Assembly (NCBI RefSeq): GCF_023283845.1
Contig: NZ_JAKILC010000008.1
Coordinates: 157,611-221,610 of the forward strand
Direction of reading: 5' to 3'
DNA: 64,000 nt
Origin: Shewanella marinintestina
GTDB taxonomy: Bacteria > Pseudomonadota > Gammaproteobacteria > Enterobacterales > Shewanellaceae
The notes below the pieces were generated by a model that worked only from the letters and a program-made list of their open reading frames with translations, ran no database searches and was not told the origin of the DNA. Positions 24,989-34,464 of this stretch are shown here, piece after piece (the first letter of the stretch is position 1; every line of letters starts with the position of its first letter). Made by a program: the position numbers and the translations under genes.

Positions 24989-25239
24989 TGTAAAGCCTTA
25001 GTTGTGCCCAATAGATAGTACGTCTTAGAAGACGTAAAGTTGGTCATCTATTGAGCCATTGAGTTATGGGTAATTTGGAAGCTTAAACCGCTTGCTGAAT
25101 GCATTTGGCTTAAGCGGTATATTTTGCCTTTGTTCAACATACTAAAATGCCATGTTGATCGCAAAAGTACTGCGATGTTGTTTATCTGCATAGCCACTGG
25201 CAAGGTTAGCCGCAACGAGTCATATCCAGTAGAATAGGT

Positions 25240-26361
25240 TTATCGCTTTTTGAGACCAAGCACAGTGCAAACTAGTGCACTAATCAATAAGAGTAAGGCG
25301 AGGTTATGACTGATTGCAGCTAAGGCTAAGCCAGCTCCCAGTAACAGATAGTAAGTTAATCCAAATAGCGCGCCTGCAGTACCTGCCGCTTCTTTATAGT
25401 TAAGTAGCGCTTGACTTAAAATATTGGGAATAGCGATACCAAACCCGAATACTATTAAGCTCATTGGCAGCAAGAATAGTAAGCTAGATTGAGTTAGATA
25501 TACGCCTATAGCCCCCACAAGTGCTGTAATACCAGCTAAAGAAATCAAGGTTTCAATTTGCCAGTTCCTGCTGAGTAAATACTTATTACAGACACTTCCC
25601 ATTAATACGCCAGTTGCGAGTATGATCCCGCTCGCGCCAAACTGTTTCTGGCTCAATCCTAGCTGGCTGAATACAAAAGGTGCGAGTGAGTAATAGCCAA
25701 ATAGCATTAAGTTAAAGCTCGCAACCAAAACAGCGTCGCGCCAAAGCATAATATCTCGGCACATTCTTAGTGCTAAAGGTTTTATCGCTGTCGCTTTTTG
25801 GCTTGTGGTCTGGGTTTCTGGTAGTCGCCAAATGCATAAGGTTATTAAGGTAGCCGCAAGCGCCCCGAGTGCCAAAAATACACCCTTATGGCCAGACTCA
25901 CTGGCGAGAATACTGCCTAAGAGTAGTCCCAAGGCCGGGCTAACGCCTATTCCCATGCCCATAATTGAGAAGACTTTACTGAGCTCTCGCCCCTGAAAGC
26001 TGTCGCGCAGCATAGTTTGAGTGACAATTGAGCCTACGGCTGCGCCAAATGCGCTTAAACTGCGTGCCAGTAGCAGGTATTCAAATGCAGTGCTCTGTAT
26101 CGCAATAATTGAGCCTAGAGCGTAACTCAACAGGCCAAGTAACATTGCAGGTCTGCGGCCCATAACATCGGCTAGGCGGCCCCAAACGATGACACCTAGC
26201 GCAAATGCAATAAAGTAAATTGATAGCGTTTGTGAGGCCGCATGTGGGCTAACATCAAAAGCTTTAGCTATGTTAGGTAGTACAGGGCTGTATACGGTCT
26301 CCACGATTTGTGGAAACATCATTAGGCTGGTGATTAGCCAGATCTCAGGTCTGTTTTTCAT
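25240..26361 (-). CDS. MFS drug-efflux transporter (Bcr/CflA-like)
   Basis: 373 residues with about 12 membrane helices and no signal peptide. The loop after helix 2 reads GRLADVMGRRPAMLLG, the MFS motif A, and SAFGAAVGSIVTQTMLRD lies in helix 4-5, as in proton-driven multidrug exporters of the Bcr/CflA group. It is transcribed away from an AraC regulator 130 bases distant, a common regulator-pump layout. Substrate not predictable. Confidence 0.88.
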   Translation of the reverse strand: MKNRPEIWLITSLMMFPQIVETVYSPVLPNIAKAFDVSPHAASQTLSIYFIAFALGVIVWGRLADVMGRRPAMLLGLLSYALGSIIAIQSTAFEYLLLARSLSAFGAAVGSIVTQTMLRDSFQGRELSKVFSIMGMGIGVSPALGLLLGSILASESGHKGVFLALGALAATLITLCIWRLPETQTTSQKATAIKPLALRMCRDIMLWRDAVLVASFNLMLFGYYSLAPFVFSQLGLSQKQFGASGIILATGVLMGSVCNKYLLSRNWQIETLISLAGITALVGAIGVYLTQSSLLFLLPMSLIVFGFGIAIPNILSQALLNYKEAAGTAGALFGLTYYLLLGAGLALAAISHNLALLLLISALVCTVLGLKKR

Positions 26362-26491
26362 GGTTATTCCATTATATTTATTGCTGGAAACAGTGATGCG
26401 GTTGATGGTGCGGGAGAGAGTGTAGTGATTTAGCTTGCTGTCTATTACAATAATAAAGACTAAAAACAGCTGAAATCGGACAAACTAGTTA

Positions 26492-27283
26492 ATGGCAATA
26501 ATTGAGCATGACGCAAGATTTGATGCTGATAGCATAGAGGTAAATGTGCTTGGTATTGCTGCAGATGTCGGGCAGCATGATTCGGGAATGCATACCCATC
26601 AAAAAGCACAGCTGTTGTATGCACCGCGTGGATGCATGTCGATCACCTTAAGTGACACTCAGTTTGGTAAACGCGAGTGCGTGTTGCCTCCGACAAAGGC
26701 TGCATGGATCCCTGCTGGAGTCGAGCACTGCGCTAAAATGCGCAATGTAGTGGCTTACCGTTCAATTTACTTTGATATTCAATTTTTCAATGATTTACCT
26801 AGTTCAGTTAAGATTCTCGGAGTTAATTCGTTACTTGGTGCCTTGATAGAGCGAATGGCAATGTGGGCTTGGGATATGCCGAGTGAGCAACAAACTGCAT
26901 TGGTGGCACTATTCATTGAAGAGCTTAAGCTCGCTGAAGAGTTAAAGTTATCATTGCCAATTCCTAGCGATAAGCGTTTACAAGCTTGGCTGCAAGGTCT
27001 GCGAAGCGGCAAATATCAAGCGGAGCAACTTAACAAAATAGTTGGTGAAATCGGCGCTAGCGACAAGACAATTTCGCGGATTTTTAGTCAACAAACCGGT
27101 ATGAGCTATCAAGCTTGGCGGCAACAGTGGCGCATACATGCAGCAATAGAGCGGCTAGCTGAAGGGGCAAGTGTATCTGCAGTGGCATTTTCATTAGGTT
27201 TTGCCAGTGACAGCGCTTTTATTAGTTTTTTTAAGCAGCATATCGGTAATACACCTAGCCAGTATTTCAAAGTACGTTTGTAA
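26492..27283 (+). CDS. AraC-family regulator, probably of the divergent MFS gene
   Basis: 263 residues. The N-terminal cupin region (GMHTHQKAQLLYAPRGCMSITL ... WIPAGVEHCAKM) resembles the AraC subgroup that controls divergent MFS exporters. The C-terminal domain has GEIGASDKTISRIFSQQTGMSYQAWR and SAVAFSLGFASDSAFISFFKQHIGNTPSQYF. Its divergent placement relative to the MFS gene with a shared 130-base promoter region supports local control. Confidence 0.88.
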   Translation: MAIIEHDARFDADSIEVNVLGIAADVGQHDSGMHTHQKAQLLYAPRGCMSITLSDTQFGKRECVLPPTKAAWIPAGVEHCAKMRNVVAYRSIYFDIQFFNDLPSSVKILGVNSLLGALIERMAMWAWDMPSEQQTALVALFIEELKLAEELKLSLPIPSDKRLQAWLQGLRSGKYQAEQLNKIVGEIGASDKTISRIFSQQTGMSYQAWRQQWRIHAAIERLAEGASVSAVAFSLGFASDSAFISFFKQHIGNTPSQYFKVRL

Positions 27284-27868
27284 GATTTGTATCCAGCAGA
27301 ATTCAATTAATGCTTCTTTATGCTTTATAAGCGTCTTTTCTGCTATATAGAGATTTATCTGACCTTAGGATAATCGTCTTGCTATTAATACCAATCAGTA
27401 TAAACATTTAGTCACTCAGCGAGAGTTTAGCGGTTTTGAGGCAAGGCAACGAGTGAAGAGCATAGTTGCTCTACGTTCAAGCTCGTTAACACAGCATCAG
27501 AATCGCTAAAACTCGCCATTCTGGAGCGTTTTTAGCTGCCTACTTCTACGTTGAATAGCTTGATAAGGGAATAACCATTATTGCAGCTATTCGTCTTGAA
27601 TTAGTTTGCCAAAAACCGCTCTGAGTAGATCAAATTCTTATACTGATTGGTATACCCCCTATGAGCAAACCATATTTATACAGATTGCTATTACTGTAGT
27701 TGGCGATTATTTAGGCTTTGCGAATATTTTTCAGTGTGATTTTTCTCCCAGTTTACCCGTTGAGCATACTTAATAATGGTAGTTATTGGCGTAAGCCAAT
27801 AACTTGCTAGCAGCCTAATCGTTGCAAATGCTTGTTGATACACCATTAAGTAACTAAGGGCTATTAAC
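27284..27868. other. Gene-free region carrying the MITE-like element
   Basis: About 585 bases. 27389-27652 is the inverted-repeat element annotated separately. The remaining ~215 bases before the DUF134 gene should hold its promoter, and no other structure was recognised. Confidence 0.5.
27389..27652. mobile_element. MITE-like element, 264 bp, with 15-bp perfect terminal inverted repeats
   Basis: The left end TACCAATCAGTATAA and right end TTATACTGATTGGTA are exact reverse complements. If the outer TA is the target duplication, the inverted repeat proper is CCAATCAGTATAA, which would fit TA-targeting IS630/Tc1-mariner relatives. An internal inverted pair, GCGAGAGTTTAGCG / CGCTAAAACTCGC, can add a second stem. 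No open reading frame fits inside, so it would be non-autonomous. No second copy was seen in this window. Confidence 0.75.
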
Positions 27869-28159
27869 ATGTCTAGACCTAAAAAGTGTCGCCATTTATC
27901 CAGCTGTGTGCCGTGCAGCTTATTCAAACCTAATGGCATTCCATCTCATCTGTTAGAAAAGATCCAGTTAGATGCGGATGAATTTGAAGCGTTAAATTTA
28001 GGTGATGTAAAAAAAATGAGTCAGTTAGATGCAGCGGCATCGATGGGGATTTCAAGACAAACTTTTGGTTACTTATTAGCGAGCGCCCGTAAAAAAGTGG
28101 CCACTGCGGTGACGCAAGGCCAGGCACTTTTACTACCTCAAAATATGAATAAGGAATGA
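27869..28159 (+). CDS. DUF134 (UPF0251) putative DNA-binding protein
   Basis: 96 residues. It starts MSRPKKCRHLSSCVPCSLFKPNG, with Cys residues at 7, 13 and 16 typical of DUF134. A sigma-like HTH follows (DEFEALNLGDVKKMSQLDAAASMGISRQTFGYLLASARKKV). Members usually pair with NifB/NifX-type proteins, exactly as here, with a 4-base overlap with the next gene. A regulatory role, perhaps with an iron-sulfur cluster, is inferred from this pairing. Confidence 0.88.
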   Translation: MSRPKKCRHLSSCVPCSLFKPNGIPSHLLEKIQLDADEFEALNLGDVKKMSQLDAAASMGISRQTFGYLLASARKKVATAVTQGQALLLPQNMNKE

Positions 28160-28674
28160 TGATGATTATTGCTATCCCTATGAGCCGTGACCGTTTGGCG
28201 ACTCACTTTACCAAGGCGCCTGAAATTGCTTTTTATGATGAGCATCAGCAATTAATCAGCCGAGTAGCCAATCCTGCACAGGATGGTGGCTGTAGCGCAA
28301 AAAAAGCCATGCTAAACCTGATCACTGAGCATAATGCTAACATCGTAATCGTGCAGTTTATTGGTGAGCGTATGCTAGGTAAATTACTTGATGCCGGAGT
28401 GAGTGTTAGTCAGGCTGATAACTCTTTAACTATTGCTGAGTTAATGACAAATGCGAAAGATTTAAGTTGTCGTTTAGTTGACGCTAGCCAAGGCCGTAGA
28501 TCAATTAATCATGAGAAAAAGGGGGGATGTTGCGGTGGCTCTAGTGGCGGCTGTGGCTGCAGCGGTAAAAAGCAAACATCGAGTGTATTAGAGCCGAGGT
28601 TACTGCATGTACCTCAGCAAGCATTATCGAATGATGCACCAATACAATATGCAGGGTTTAGAAGCCTTAAGTAA
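28156..28674 (+). CDS. NifX/NifB-domain (dinitrogenase iron-molybdenum cofactor family) protein with Cys/Gly-rich insert
   Basis: 172 residues; three successive Met codons make the exact start uncertain. Residues ~3-115 are the NifX-like fold (AIPMSRDRLATHFTKAPEIAFYD, DGGCSAKKAMLNLI, IVQFIGERMLGKLLDAGV). Then comes a Gly/Cys-rich segment, GGCCGGSSGGCGCSG, and a ~40-residue tail. The family binds metal-sulfur clusters. No nif genes are nearby, so this is a non-nitrogenase member. It forms an operon with the DUF134 gene. Confidence 0.85.
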   Translation: MMMIIAIPMSRDRLATHFTKAPEIAFYDEHQQLISRVANPAQDGGCSAKKAMLNLITEHNANIVIVQFIGERMLGKLLDAGVSVSQADNSLTIAELMTNAKDLSCRLVDASQGRRSINHEKKGGCCGGSSGGCGCSGKKQTSSVLEPRLLHVPQQALSNDAPIQYAGFRSLK

Positions 28675-28778
28675 GCGGACTAGCTTAAGCTTTATAATTG
28701 AGGGTGAGGCTTTACATTTTTTGCTAAATATTTCATGTTAGTACATGAGTGTATAAAAAAACGTCAACGGAGGACGTC

Positions 28779-29102
28779 GTGGCAGTATTAGCAATGGGAG
28801 CTGGATTGATACTTTTAGGTTTAGCCTTTATGGGGCTGCCAAAGCTTAATAATACGCTAAAACAACATGATAGAGCACAATGGGAAGTGCTAGCTAGGCA
28901 AAGAGGACGTTTAACACTACCTTTTGAACGAATGAGTTTATTTGCTTGGACCTTGAACAGAGGCTTCGAGAACTCTGAGAACATTGATATCCAATACGCA
29001 GGCCTGATTGCTTACAAGCATGCAACGCGGGTTAAGTACCTTATCCTGTTAGGCGTATCTTTGGTTATTATTGGTTCGGTTATGTTCTTAGTTAAGGGTT
29101 GA
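28779..29102 (+). CDS. Small membrane protein with two TM helices
   Basis: The GTG at 28779 is preferred because GGAGG lies five bases upstream, giving 107 residues; a GTG ten codons earlier lacks such a site. Helices are at ~1-20 (VLAMGAGLILLGLAFMGL) and at the C-terminus (YLILLGVSLVIIGSVMFLV), with a charged cytoplasmic or periplasmic middle (RQRGRLTLPFERMSLFAW). I do not recognise a family. It may be co-transcribed with the DUF134/NifX-like pair 100 bases upstream. Confidence 0.65.
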   Translation: MAVLAMGAGLILLGLAFMGLPKLNNTLKQHDRAQWEVLARQRGRLTLPFERMSLFAWTLNRGFENSENIDIQYAGLIAYKHATRVKYLILLGVSLVIIGSVMFLVKG

Positions 29103-29126
29103 ACCTTTACCTCGACATATGAAAAC

Positions 29127-29164
29127 AAAAAAGCCGCAAGCACTTAAGTGTTTGCGGCTTTTTT
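29127..29164. terminator. Bidirectional terminator
   Basis: AAAAAAGCCGCAAGCACTT pairs with AAGTGTTTGCGGCTTTTTT (one G-U), a strong stem with A and T tracts on both sides. It serves the small membrane protein gene (plus) and the Mop gene (minus). Confidence 0.9.
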
Positions 29165-29177
29165 ATTAAGCATATGC

Positions 29178-29387
29178 TTAGTCTACAGCAACCATAACGT
29201 TGCTTGCTTTGATGATCGCGTAAGCTTGACCACCAACAACTAGACCTAGTTGCTCGCAAGATTTTTTAGTTACAACAGAAGTGATTTCAACACCAGGTGC
29301 TAGTTCGATAACAACTTCGTTGTTTACTGAACCTTCGTCGATTGACTTGATAGTACCGTTTAGAGTGTTGCGTGCGCTGATTTTCAT
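29178..29387 (-). CDS. Mop/TOBE-domain molybdate-binding protein (molbindin)
   Basis: 69 residues comprising a single Mop/TOBE domain: MKISARNTLNGTIKSIDEGSVNNEVVIEL, then TSVVTKKSCEQLGLVVGGQAYAIIKASNVMVA. Such mono-Mop proteins assemble into hexamers that bind molybdate or tungstate in the cytoplasm and act as stores or sensors. It is monocistronic with its own terminator. The AT-rich upstream region has an ATTATA/TATAAT inverted pair that might be a regulator site, but the spacing does not match ModE closely. Confidence 0.9.
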   Translation of the reverse strand: MKISARNTLNGTIKSIDEGSVNNEVVIELAPGVEITSVVTKKSCEQLGLVVGGQAYAIIKASNVMVAVD

Positions 29388-29724
29388 AAGTATATCCTTA
29401 ATAGTTAAGTCATTATTATAATTGGCTTATTTATATAATGATATCTACTGAAGGACAATGTGTCGCATTATTTTGGTTGTGATCACATTTGCTTATCCCA
29501 AGACTATGTTTTTGTGACTTTAATCGCAATTTAATGACTGGTTATTCATATGTTACTAATTTAAAAGGTGTTAATGATACTGAATTTTAAGCTTATTGAG
29601 CAGTATGTGAGCAGATGAATCGCGTGGAGTTAAGTTAGGTTGCTACGGAGGGGGCTAAATTGGTACTTAGGCTTAGCTTCAAAGTTGAAGTAAGCCTGTA
29701 GGATTGATGATTACGAATGGCCAG
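29388..29724. other. Gene-free region between the Mop gene and rlmC
   Basis: Promoter region for the Mop gene at the left and, at 29669-29697, a hairpin AGGCTTA-CTTCAA / TTGAAG-TAAGCCT with one bulged G just past the rlmC stop. The hairpin has no T run on the minus strand. Nothing else stands out. Confidence 0.45.
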
Positions 29725-30858
29725 TTATTGTTTAATTAGCATCACTAACACTTCAAAATGATCGGTATGCGGGAACATATCAAATAGCTGTACTTTTTGG
29801 ATTCGATAGCCCTGAATATTAGCTAAATCTTTAGCCAATGTGTATGGGTTACAGCTTGAATACAAAATGGCTTTAGGGGCAAATGCTGCTAGCGACTCAC
29901 AAAGCTCTTTGCCTATGCCGCGACGAGGTGGATTAACAATCACTACATCTGGTTTATTGGTTGCGTCACAGCCTTGGGCAAATCCCGTCGAATCAAGCGC
30001 AGTAAAATCAACCTGAGTCAGCCCCATAGTCTCTGCCGAGATCTTAGCGCAGGCAATTGCTTCGCTTGAAATTTCTATTCCAGTTAATGGAATGGATTTA
30101 GAGGCACAATGAAGGCCAAAACCACCCACACCACAGAAAAGATCCCATAAGGAGCTTGGCTTTAGCTCAGCCACCCATTCGCGAGCCGTTTGGTAAAGTT
30201 TAGCTGCGATCTCTGGGTGAGTTTGAAAGAAGCTCTTGGGGCGAATAAACAGTGGCACATCGTTAAACTGCTCTGATAAGCGTGTTTCTTCACTTAAGAA
30301 CAACTCTTCTTCACCTTCTAGAATTGCCATATGCACGGGCTGGATGTTGACCGACACTACTTTGATTTTTGGGTATTCGCTTAACAGCTGTGGTAACTCG
30401 CGCTCAATGCGTGCAATCGACTTATGCGACTTGAGTACAAAGCGTAATAGATATTCCCCTTTAATCTGACTGCGGGTTAACAGGATAAATTTAAGTTCAC
30501 CTTTAGCCTTCTCGACATTGTATGGCGGGATACCAGCTTGACGTACAAACAATTCTAATCGATGCAATAGTTGCTGCATATCAGCTGGGTATAGCTGGCA
30601 ATCACATAAGCTTACTGGCTCACCAGTGGGCGATACTATGCCTAAAGTCGGTTGATGTGCTGCACCAAGTACTACCATTTTTGCTTTGTTTCTAAAGCCG
30701 CTATTAGGGCCAAAAACCGGCGAATGCCATTGCTCAACGCTGAATTCACTAAGCAGTTGGGTTAATACTTGTGACTTGGTATCGACTTGTTCAGGCATGG
30801 GTTGCTGGATATGACGACAAGAAAGACATTGCTGCTGATCAAAGTAGGCACATTTCAC
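29725..30858 (-). CDS. rlmC: 23S rRNA (uracil-747 C5) methyltransferase
   Basis: 377 residues of the TrmA/RlmC/RlmD family. The N-terminal Cys cluster [14 protein letters not shown] (Cys3, 11, 14) matches the iron-sulfur site of RlmC. It is followed by the SAM domain ([16 protein letters not shown]), the motif IVNPPRRG and the catalytic [12 protein letters not shown]. There is no TRAM domain, which separates it from RlmD. It methylates U747 of 23S rRNA using SAM. Monocistronic. Confidence 0.93.
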   Translation of the reverse strand: MKCAYFDQQQCLSCRHIQQPMPEQVDTKSQVLTQLLSEFSVEQWHSPVFGPNSGFRNKAKMVVLGAAHQPTLGIVSPTGEPVSLCDCQLYPADMQQLLHRLELFVRQAGIPPYNVEKAKGELKFILLTRSQIKGEYLLRFVLKSHKSIARIERELPQLLSEYPKIKVVSVNIQPVHMAILEGEEELFLSEETRLSEQFNDVPLFIRPKSFFQTHPEIAAKLYQTAREWVAELKPSSLWDLFCGVGGFGLHCASKSIPLTGIEISSEAIACAKISAETMGLTQVDFTALDSTGFAQGCDATNKPDVVIVNPPRRGIGKELCESLAAFAPKAILYSSCNPYTLAKDLANIQGYRIQKVQLFDMFPHTDHFEVLVMLIKQ

Positions 30859-31034
30859 GAATTGGGTTCTCTAAAGCGTTGGCTGGATAATTGTTGGCGA
30901 CCATTTCTACTAACTTATTATTTTAGAAGTGGTGCTGATTGGCGTTAAAGCAAATCACCTTGGTATATTTTAGTGGTTTTTTTATAAAAAATCGCCTTTA
31001 AAAGGCGTTATGGTTATTTTACTGTCGTGCAAAA

Positions 31035-31067
31035 AATAAAAGCGCAGCTATTGCTGCGCTTTTATTG
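31035..31067 (-). terminator. Rho-independent terminator of the YcaD-like MFS gene
   Basis: AATAAAAGCGCAGC / GCTGCGCTTTTATT with a TATT loop, symmetrical, 20 bases past the minus-strand stop. Confidence 0.85.
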
Positions 31068-31087
31068 TATGAATTCTGCAGAATTGA

Positions 31088-32257
31088 TTAACCAATCGCT
31101 GGTGTGTGGCCACTGCGAGTGTTTTGTAGACTTTTAATCAACATATAAATAGATGTTGTGGTTAATACTACTGCTAAGTAGGTGATAAGAGAATGTGCAG
31201 ATGTACTGCTATGCTCAGCTATCACCGGGCCAAATACGGATCCAACGCTATAGCTAAGTAGCATAAGCTCTGTAGCGGCTACAATCTTCTCTAGTGCCAT
31301 GGTCTCGCAAGCCAGAGTAATGGCAATAGGATAAAGCGCAAAGCAACTCGCACCTAATAAGAAATAGCAAGTCGTTACAAAAGGTACAGAAGTACCATCA
31401 GCAATACCTACGATACCAATTGTGCCTAACAAGCAAAATAGTGCCATAAGTAAGCTTTTGCTAATGCGAGTCGATAAATAGCTCACTAAAGGCTGCACTA
31501 GCATACCGCCTAGAATAATAATCGCCATTAAAAATGCTGTACGCTCATTACTGGCAAATTGTCCATTAATATAGCTCGGCATTAGGCCATAAATGGGGCC
31601 CAGTAACATACCTGACACAAGGCAGCCAATCACGGCTGGTAAGCTAATCTTCTTAACTTCTTTCAAGCTAATCTTTTGGTGTGCTAATGCTTCCGGCTGA
31701 CCTTTCTTCACTAATAATGGTGGTAAGATGGCTAACATTAACAAGCCAATTACCCAGTAAAATGGGCCATTACCGTCAACACCTAACGGGCCAATAGCTA
31801 ATTGGCCTAATGCACTGCCACCATAAAGCGACGTCATGTATAGGCCTAAACGTTTCGCTCTTTGCTTAGCGTTGTCAGCCATGAGAAGCCATGACTCAAC
31901 CACAACGAATACACCTGCAACCGCAAAGCCTGCCATAAAACGGGCAATAAGCCAGACCGTGGCTGTTGGTACAGCAAGCATTGCCACAATCGTCAGGGCT
32001 AGCATGCCTAAAAACAGCATCAAAGAGAATCGGTGACCAACTCTGGTCACAATTGATTGAATACAGGTGGTACCAACTAAAATGCCTAAATAGAAGATGC
32101 TAGCTAACCATGCTACTAATGAACTATCCATGCCAAATGATGCCAATGACAATGGAATTAGACTCATTAAAAAGCCTGATGCAATTGCAAAAAACGATAA
32201 ACCAGCCACAGGTACGAACGTACTGTTTTTGTGTGGTTTGCAGGCAGAAATGTCCAC
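31088..32257 (-). CDS. MFS transporter, YcaD-like
   Basis: 389 residues with 12 predicted membrane helices. The GTG start has AGGAG six bases upstream. Regions such as FFAIASGFLMSLIPLSL, RFMAGFAVAGVFVVVESWLL and LYGGSALGQLAIGPLG match the YcaD/UPF0226 branch of the major facilitator superfamily. Substrate unknown. Monocistronic with its own terminator. Confidence 0.85.
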   Translation of the reverse strand: MDISACKPHKNSTFVPVAGLSFFAIASGFLMSLIPLSLASFGMDSSLVAWLASIFYLGILVGTTCIQSIVTRVGHRFSLMLFLGMLALTIVAMLAVPTATVWLIARFMAGFAVAGVFVVVESWLLMADNAKQRAKRLGLYMTSLYGGSALGQLAIGPLGVDGNGPFYWVIGLLMLAILPPLLVKKGQPEALAHQKISLKEVKKISLPAVIGCLVSGMLLGPIYGLMPSYINGQFASNERTAFLMAIIILGGMLVQPLVSYLSTRISKSLLMALFCLLGTIGIVGIADGTSVPFVTTCYFLLGASCFALYPIAITLACETMALEKIVAATELMLLSYSVGSVFGPVIAEHSSTSAHSLITYLAVVLTTTSIYMLIKSLQNTRSGHTPAIG

Positions 32258-32617
32258 CTTTATCTCCTATAGATTGATACTTATTAAAGTTTGAGTGTTA
32301 ACTTGAGGAGGCGGATTTTATGCTTTTAATATAGAAAGTAAAGCTTAATTTATGTACGCAGAAATAAAAATCTATTTTTTAGAATTTTTTGTTTTTATCT
32401 TGCTGATTTTAATGCTTAAAACTTTTATTCTTCTTTGCTTATTTTTATTTGTTTTTAGTGTTTTTTATAGGGTTTTCTGGAAAGGGGGTTAGCGCTGGTA
32501 GCTTCTGATTTTATTTGTTTGTTAATGCTTATTATGGTTGCTTGGTTTGGTATGGGTTAATAGATGGTTAAAAATGCAAGTTTTCCTTATGCATTTTTAA
32601 CCATATATAAGAAGCTA
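32258..32617. other. Gene-free AT-rich region between the MFS and methyltransferase genes
   Basis: About 360 bases, strongly T-rich on the plus strand from 32340 to 32470. It contains the methyltransferase terminator hairpin (32564-32604) and the promoter of the YcaD-like gene. No coding potential was seen. Confidence 0.45.
32564..32604 (-). terminator. Long hairpin after the SAM methyltransferase gene
   Basis: ATGGTTAAAAATGCA and TGCATTTTTAACCAT form a perfect 15-bp stem around an 11-base loop, 14 bases past the minus-strand stop. It is AT-rich, so it may stabilise the 3' end as well as terminate. Confidence 0.6.
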
Positions 32618-33655
32618 TTAGCTAAGCTGTAGCGCTACAATCTTTAGCGGATGGTTACCGTCAAATGATGGGAAATCATCGTGGCAATCTAACCAGGTGT
32701 GTTGAGTCACCTCACGACCTTGCTTTTCAACACAACGCACTAAACTGTTAAACCATTCATCGCGATCGACTTTAGCTACGTTATTACAGCAAACAATAGT
32801 GCCGCCAGCTTTTGTGGTTAATAACGCGGGCTTAAATAGGCTTTGATAGTCGTTAATTAAGTCGACAATACCAAATGGGCTCTTGGCATATCTTGGTGGG
32901 TCTAGAAACACCATATCAAACTGGGTTGCTGCTAGTTTTGGATAAGCCGGTAGCTTTTGGTTACGACGGCCGCCAACTTTTAGTCCTGCCAATTGCCGCA
33001 AGGCTGGGAAAGCGTCACTTTGAATAAACTCACAGATATTCTCTGCTTGGTTAAGTGCGGCATTCTTACGCCCAGCTGCTAAAGCAAACGAAGAAAAATC
33101 GACATTCACCACACGCGTTGCACCGCCAACCGCTGCAGCAGTACCAATACCACAAGTATAAGAGAACAGATTGAGTACGCTTTTGCCTTGGCTATTAGCT
33201 GCTACATATTCACGGCCAATGCGCATATCTAAAAATAATAGTGGGTCTTGACCTTCATGGCGCAGTTTACTGGTGAAGTTAATGCCATTCTCCTGCATCA
33301 ACTGCTCGCTAGTCGCAAAGGCTTGTAACTCTTCAGTAAGCTGATTGAGGACTCGTGAGTTTTTGTCTGAGCGGTCGTTATAGATCACTGGTAGTTCGGC
33401 AAGTTGATTTAGTTGCTCAGTGATATCTTTTAACTCTGTTTCAGTTAACGATTGGTGAAAGCTTTGGATAAGCCAAGCATTTCCGTAACGATCTATATTG
33501 AGCCCATTGCAGCCTTCAACAGTGCCATGGAATATACGGTAGCAATCTGTTTGCTGTATTTTTGCTTGTTGCAGAAACTCTGCACGCTTGGCAATAGCTT
33601 GGCTTAATGCTTCTGAAACAGCTAAAGCAGTTGGGTTCGATGGTAAGGTCGACAT
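32618..33655 (-). CDS. Class I SAM-dependent methyltransferase (RlmI-like)
   Basis: 345 residues. The N-terminal part (FHGTVEGCNGLNIDRYGNAWLIQSF) resembles the EEHEE region of RlmI-type enzymes. The SAM site is SVLNLFSYTCGIGTAAAVGGATRVVNVD and the catalytic region is MVFLDPPRYAKSPFG, followed by TIVCCNNVAKVDRDEW. It probably methylates rRNA cytosine or guanine, but it lacks the PUA domain of RlmI, so the exact target is open. Monocistronic. Confidence 0.8.
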   Translation of the reverse strand: MSTLPSNPTALAVSEALSQAIAKRAEFLQQAKIQQTDCYRIFHGTVEGCNGLNIDRYGNAWLIQSFHQSLTETELKDITEQLNQLAELPVIYNDRSDKNSRVLNQLTEELQAFATSEQLMQENGINFTSKLRHEGQDPLLFLDMRIGREYVAANSQGKSVLNLFSYTCGIGTAAAVGGATRVVNVDFSSFALAAGRKNAALNQAENICEFIQSDAFPALRQLAGLKVGGRRNQKLPAYPKLAATQFDMVFLDPPRYAKSPFGIVDLINDYQSLFKPALLTTKAGGTIVCCNNVAKVDRDEWFNSLVRCVEKQGREVTQHTWLDCHDDFPSFDGNHPLKIVALQLS

Positions 33656-33882
33656 AAATATGGGCTCATTTGAAAGATTGTCAGAGGTGACGGGCTAATG
33701 ATAGCAAAAAAGGCTAAATAAATACCTTCATTCTTACTGCAAACAGTCTGTCTATGCGAACCCTGTTAGCCTCTGTTTTGGTGAGCCGGAGCATAAATGA
33801 TTTGCTTTGCAGGCAATAATCATTGGGGGGAAGACTAAAGCTGTGTATTGTTAATTAAAAGATTATCTGAGGGAGCAGGCGT

Positions 33883-34464
33883 ATGAAAGTGGTGTTAGTT
33901 CATGGCATATTTAACACAGGCCATGTCATGGGCATATTGAAAAGGCGACTGCAACGAGCGGGCCATCAATGTTTTTCACCCACAGTCGCTCCTTTCGATG
34001 GTCGTCATGGTATTGAGGTTGCGGCCAAAAGTTTGCGTGAGCAGATTGATGCAGAATTTGGAGCTGACGATGATATTGTATTGGTGGGTTTTAGCATGGG
34101 CGGCATTGTTGGCCGTTACTATTTACAATACTTAGGTGGTGCTGAGCGGGTGAGCCAATTTTTTAGTTTGTCTGCACCGCATAACGGAAGTTATTGGGCT
34201 TACTTACCTTATCCCTCAAAAGGCGTTAGACAATTAAGACCTAATAGTGAGTTTCTGCTTGAACTTGCCCAATCAGAAGCCGTTTTAGACAAGGTAAAAC
34301 TGTATTCTTTTTGGACTCCTTTTGATTTTACTATTGTGCCGAGTTCTAGCTCAGTATGGCAGATTGCCGAAAATCGGCGTTTTATGGTTTTCCTACATTT
34401 ATCGATAATATTTAGCCGTCGTATCGCAAACGAAATTAGCCATAGATTAGATTTAGCTGTTTAA
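33883..34464 (+). CDS. Alpha/beta-hydrolase, lipase-like
   Basis: 193 residues. It starts VVLVHGIFNTG (HG oxyanion motif) and has the nucleophile elbow GFSMGG (Ser71), followed by IVGRYYLQYLGGAERVSQFFSLSAPHNG, as in small EstA/triacylglycerol-lipase-like proteins. There is no signal peptide. Its stop overlaps the convergent GAF gene by four bases. Substrate unknown. Confidence 0.83.
   Translation: MKVVLVHGIFNTGHVMGILKRRLQRAGHQCFSPTVAPFDGRHGIEVAAKSLREQIDAEFGADDDIVLVGFSMGGIVGRYYLQYLGGAERVSQFFSLSAPHNGSYWAYLPYPSKGVRQLRPNSEFLLELAQSEAVLDKVKLYSFWTPFDFTIVPSSSSVWQIAENRRFMVFLHLSIIFSRRIANEISHRLDLAV

Noticed and set aside
29388..29450. ATTATA/TATAAT inverted pair as a ModE operator
   Set aside because: The spacing and flanking bases do not match the ModE consensus well enough, and such words are common in AT-rich DNA.
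29440..29500. TGTGATCACA near the Mop gene as a CRP site
   Set aside because: CRP half-sites need a six-base spacer, and here there is none.
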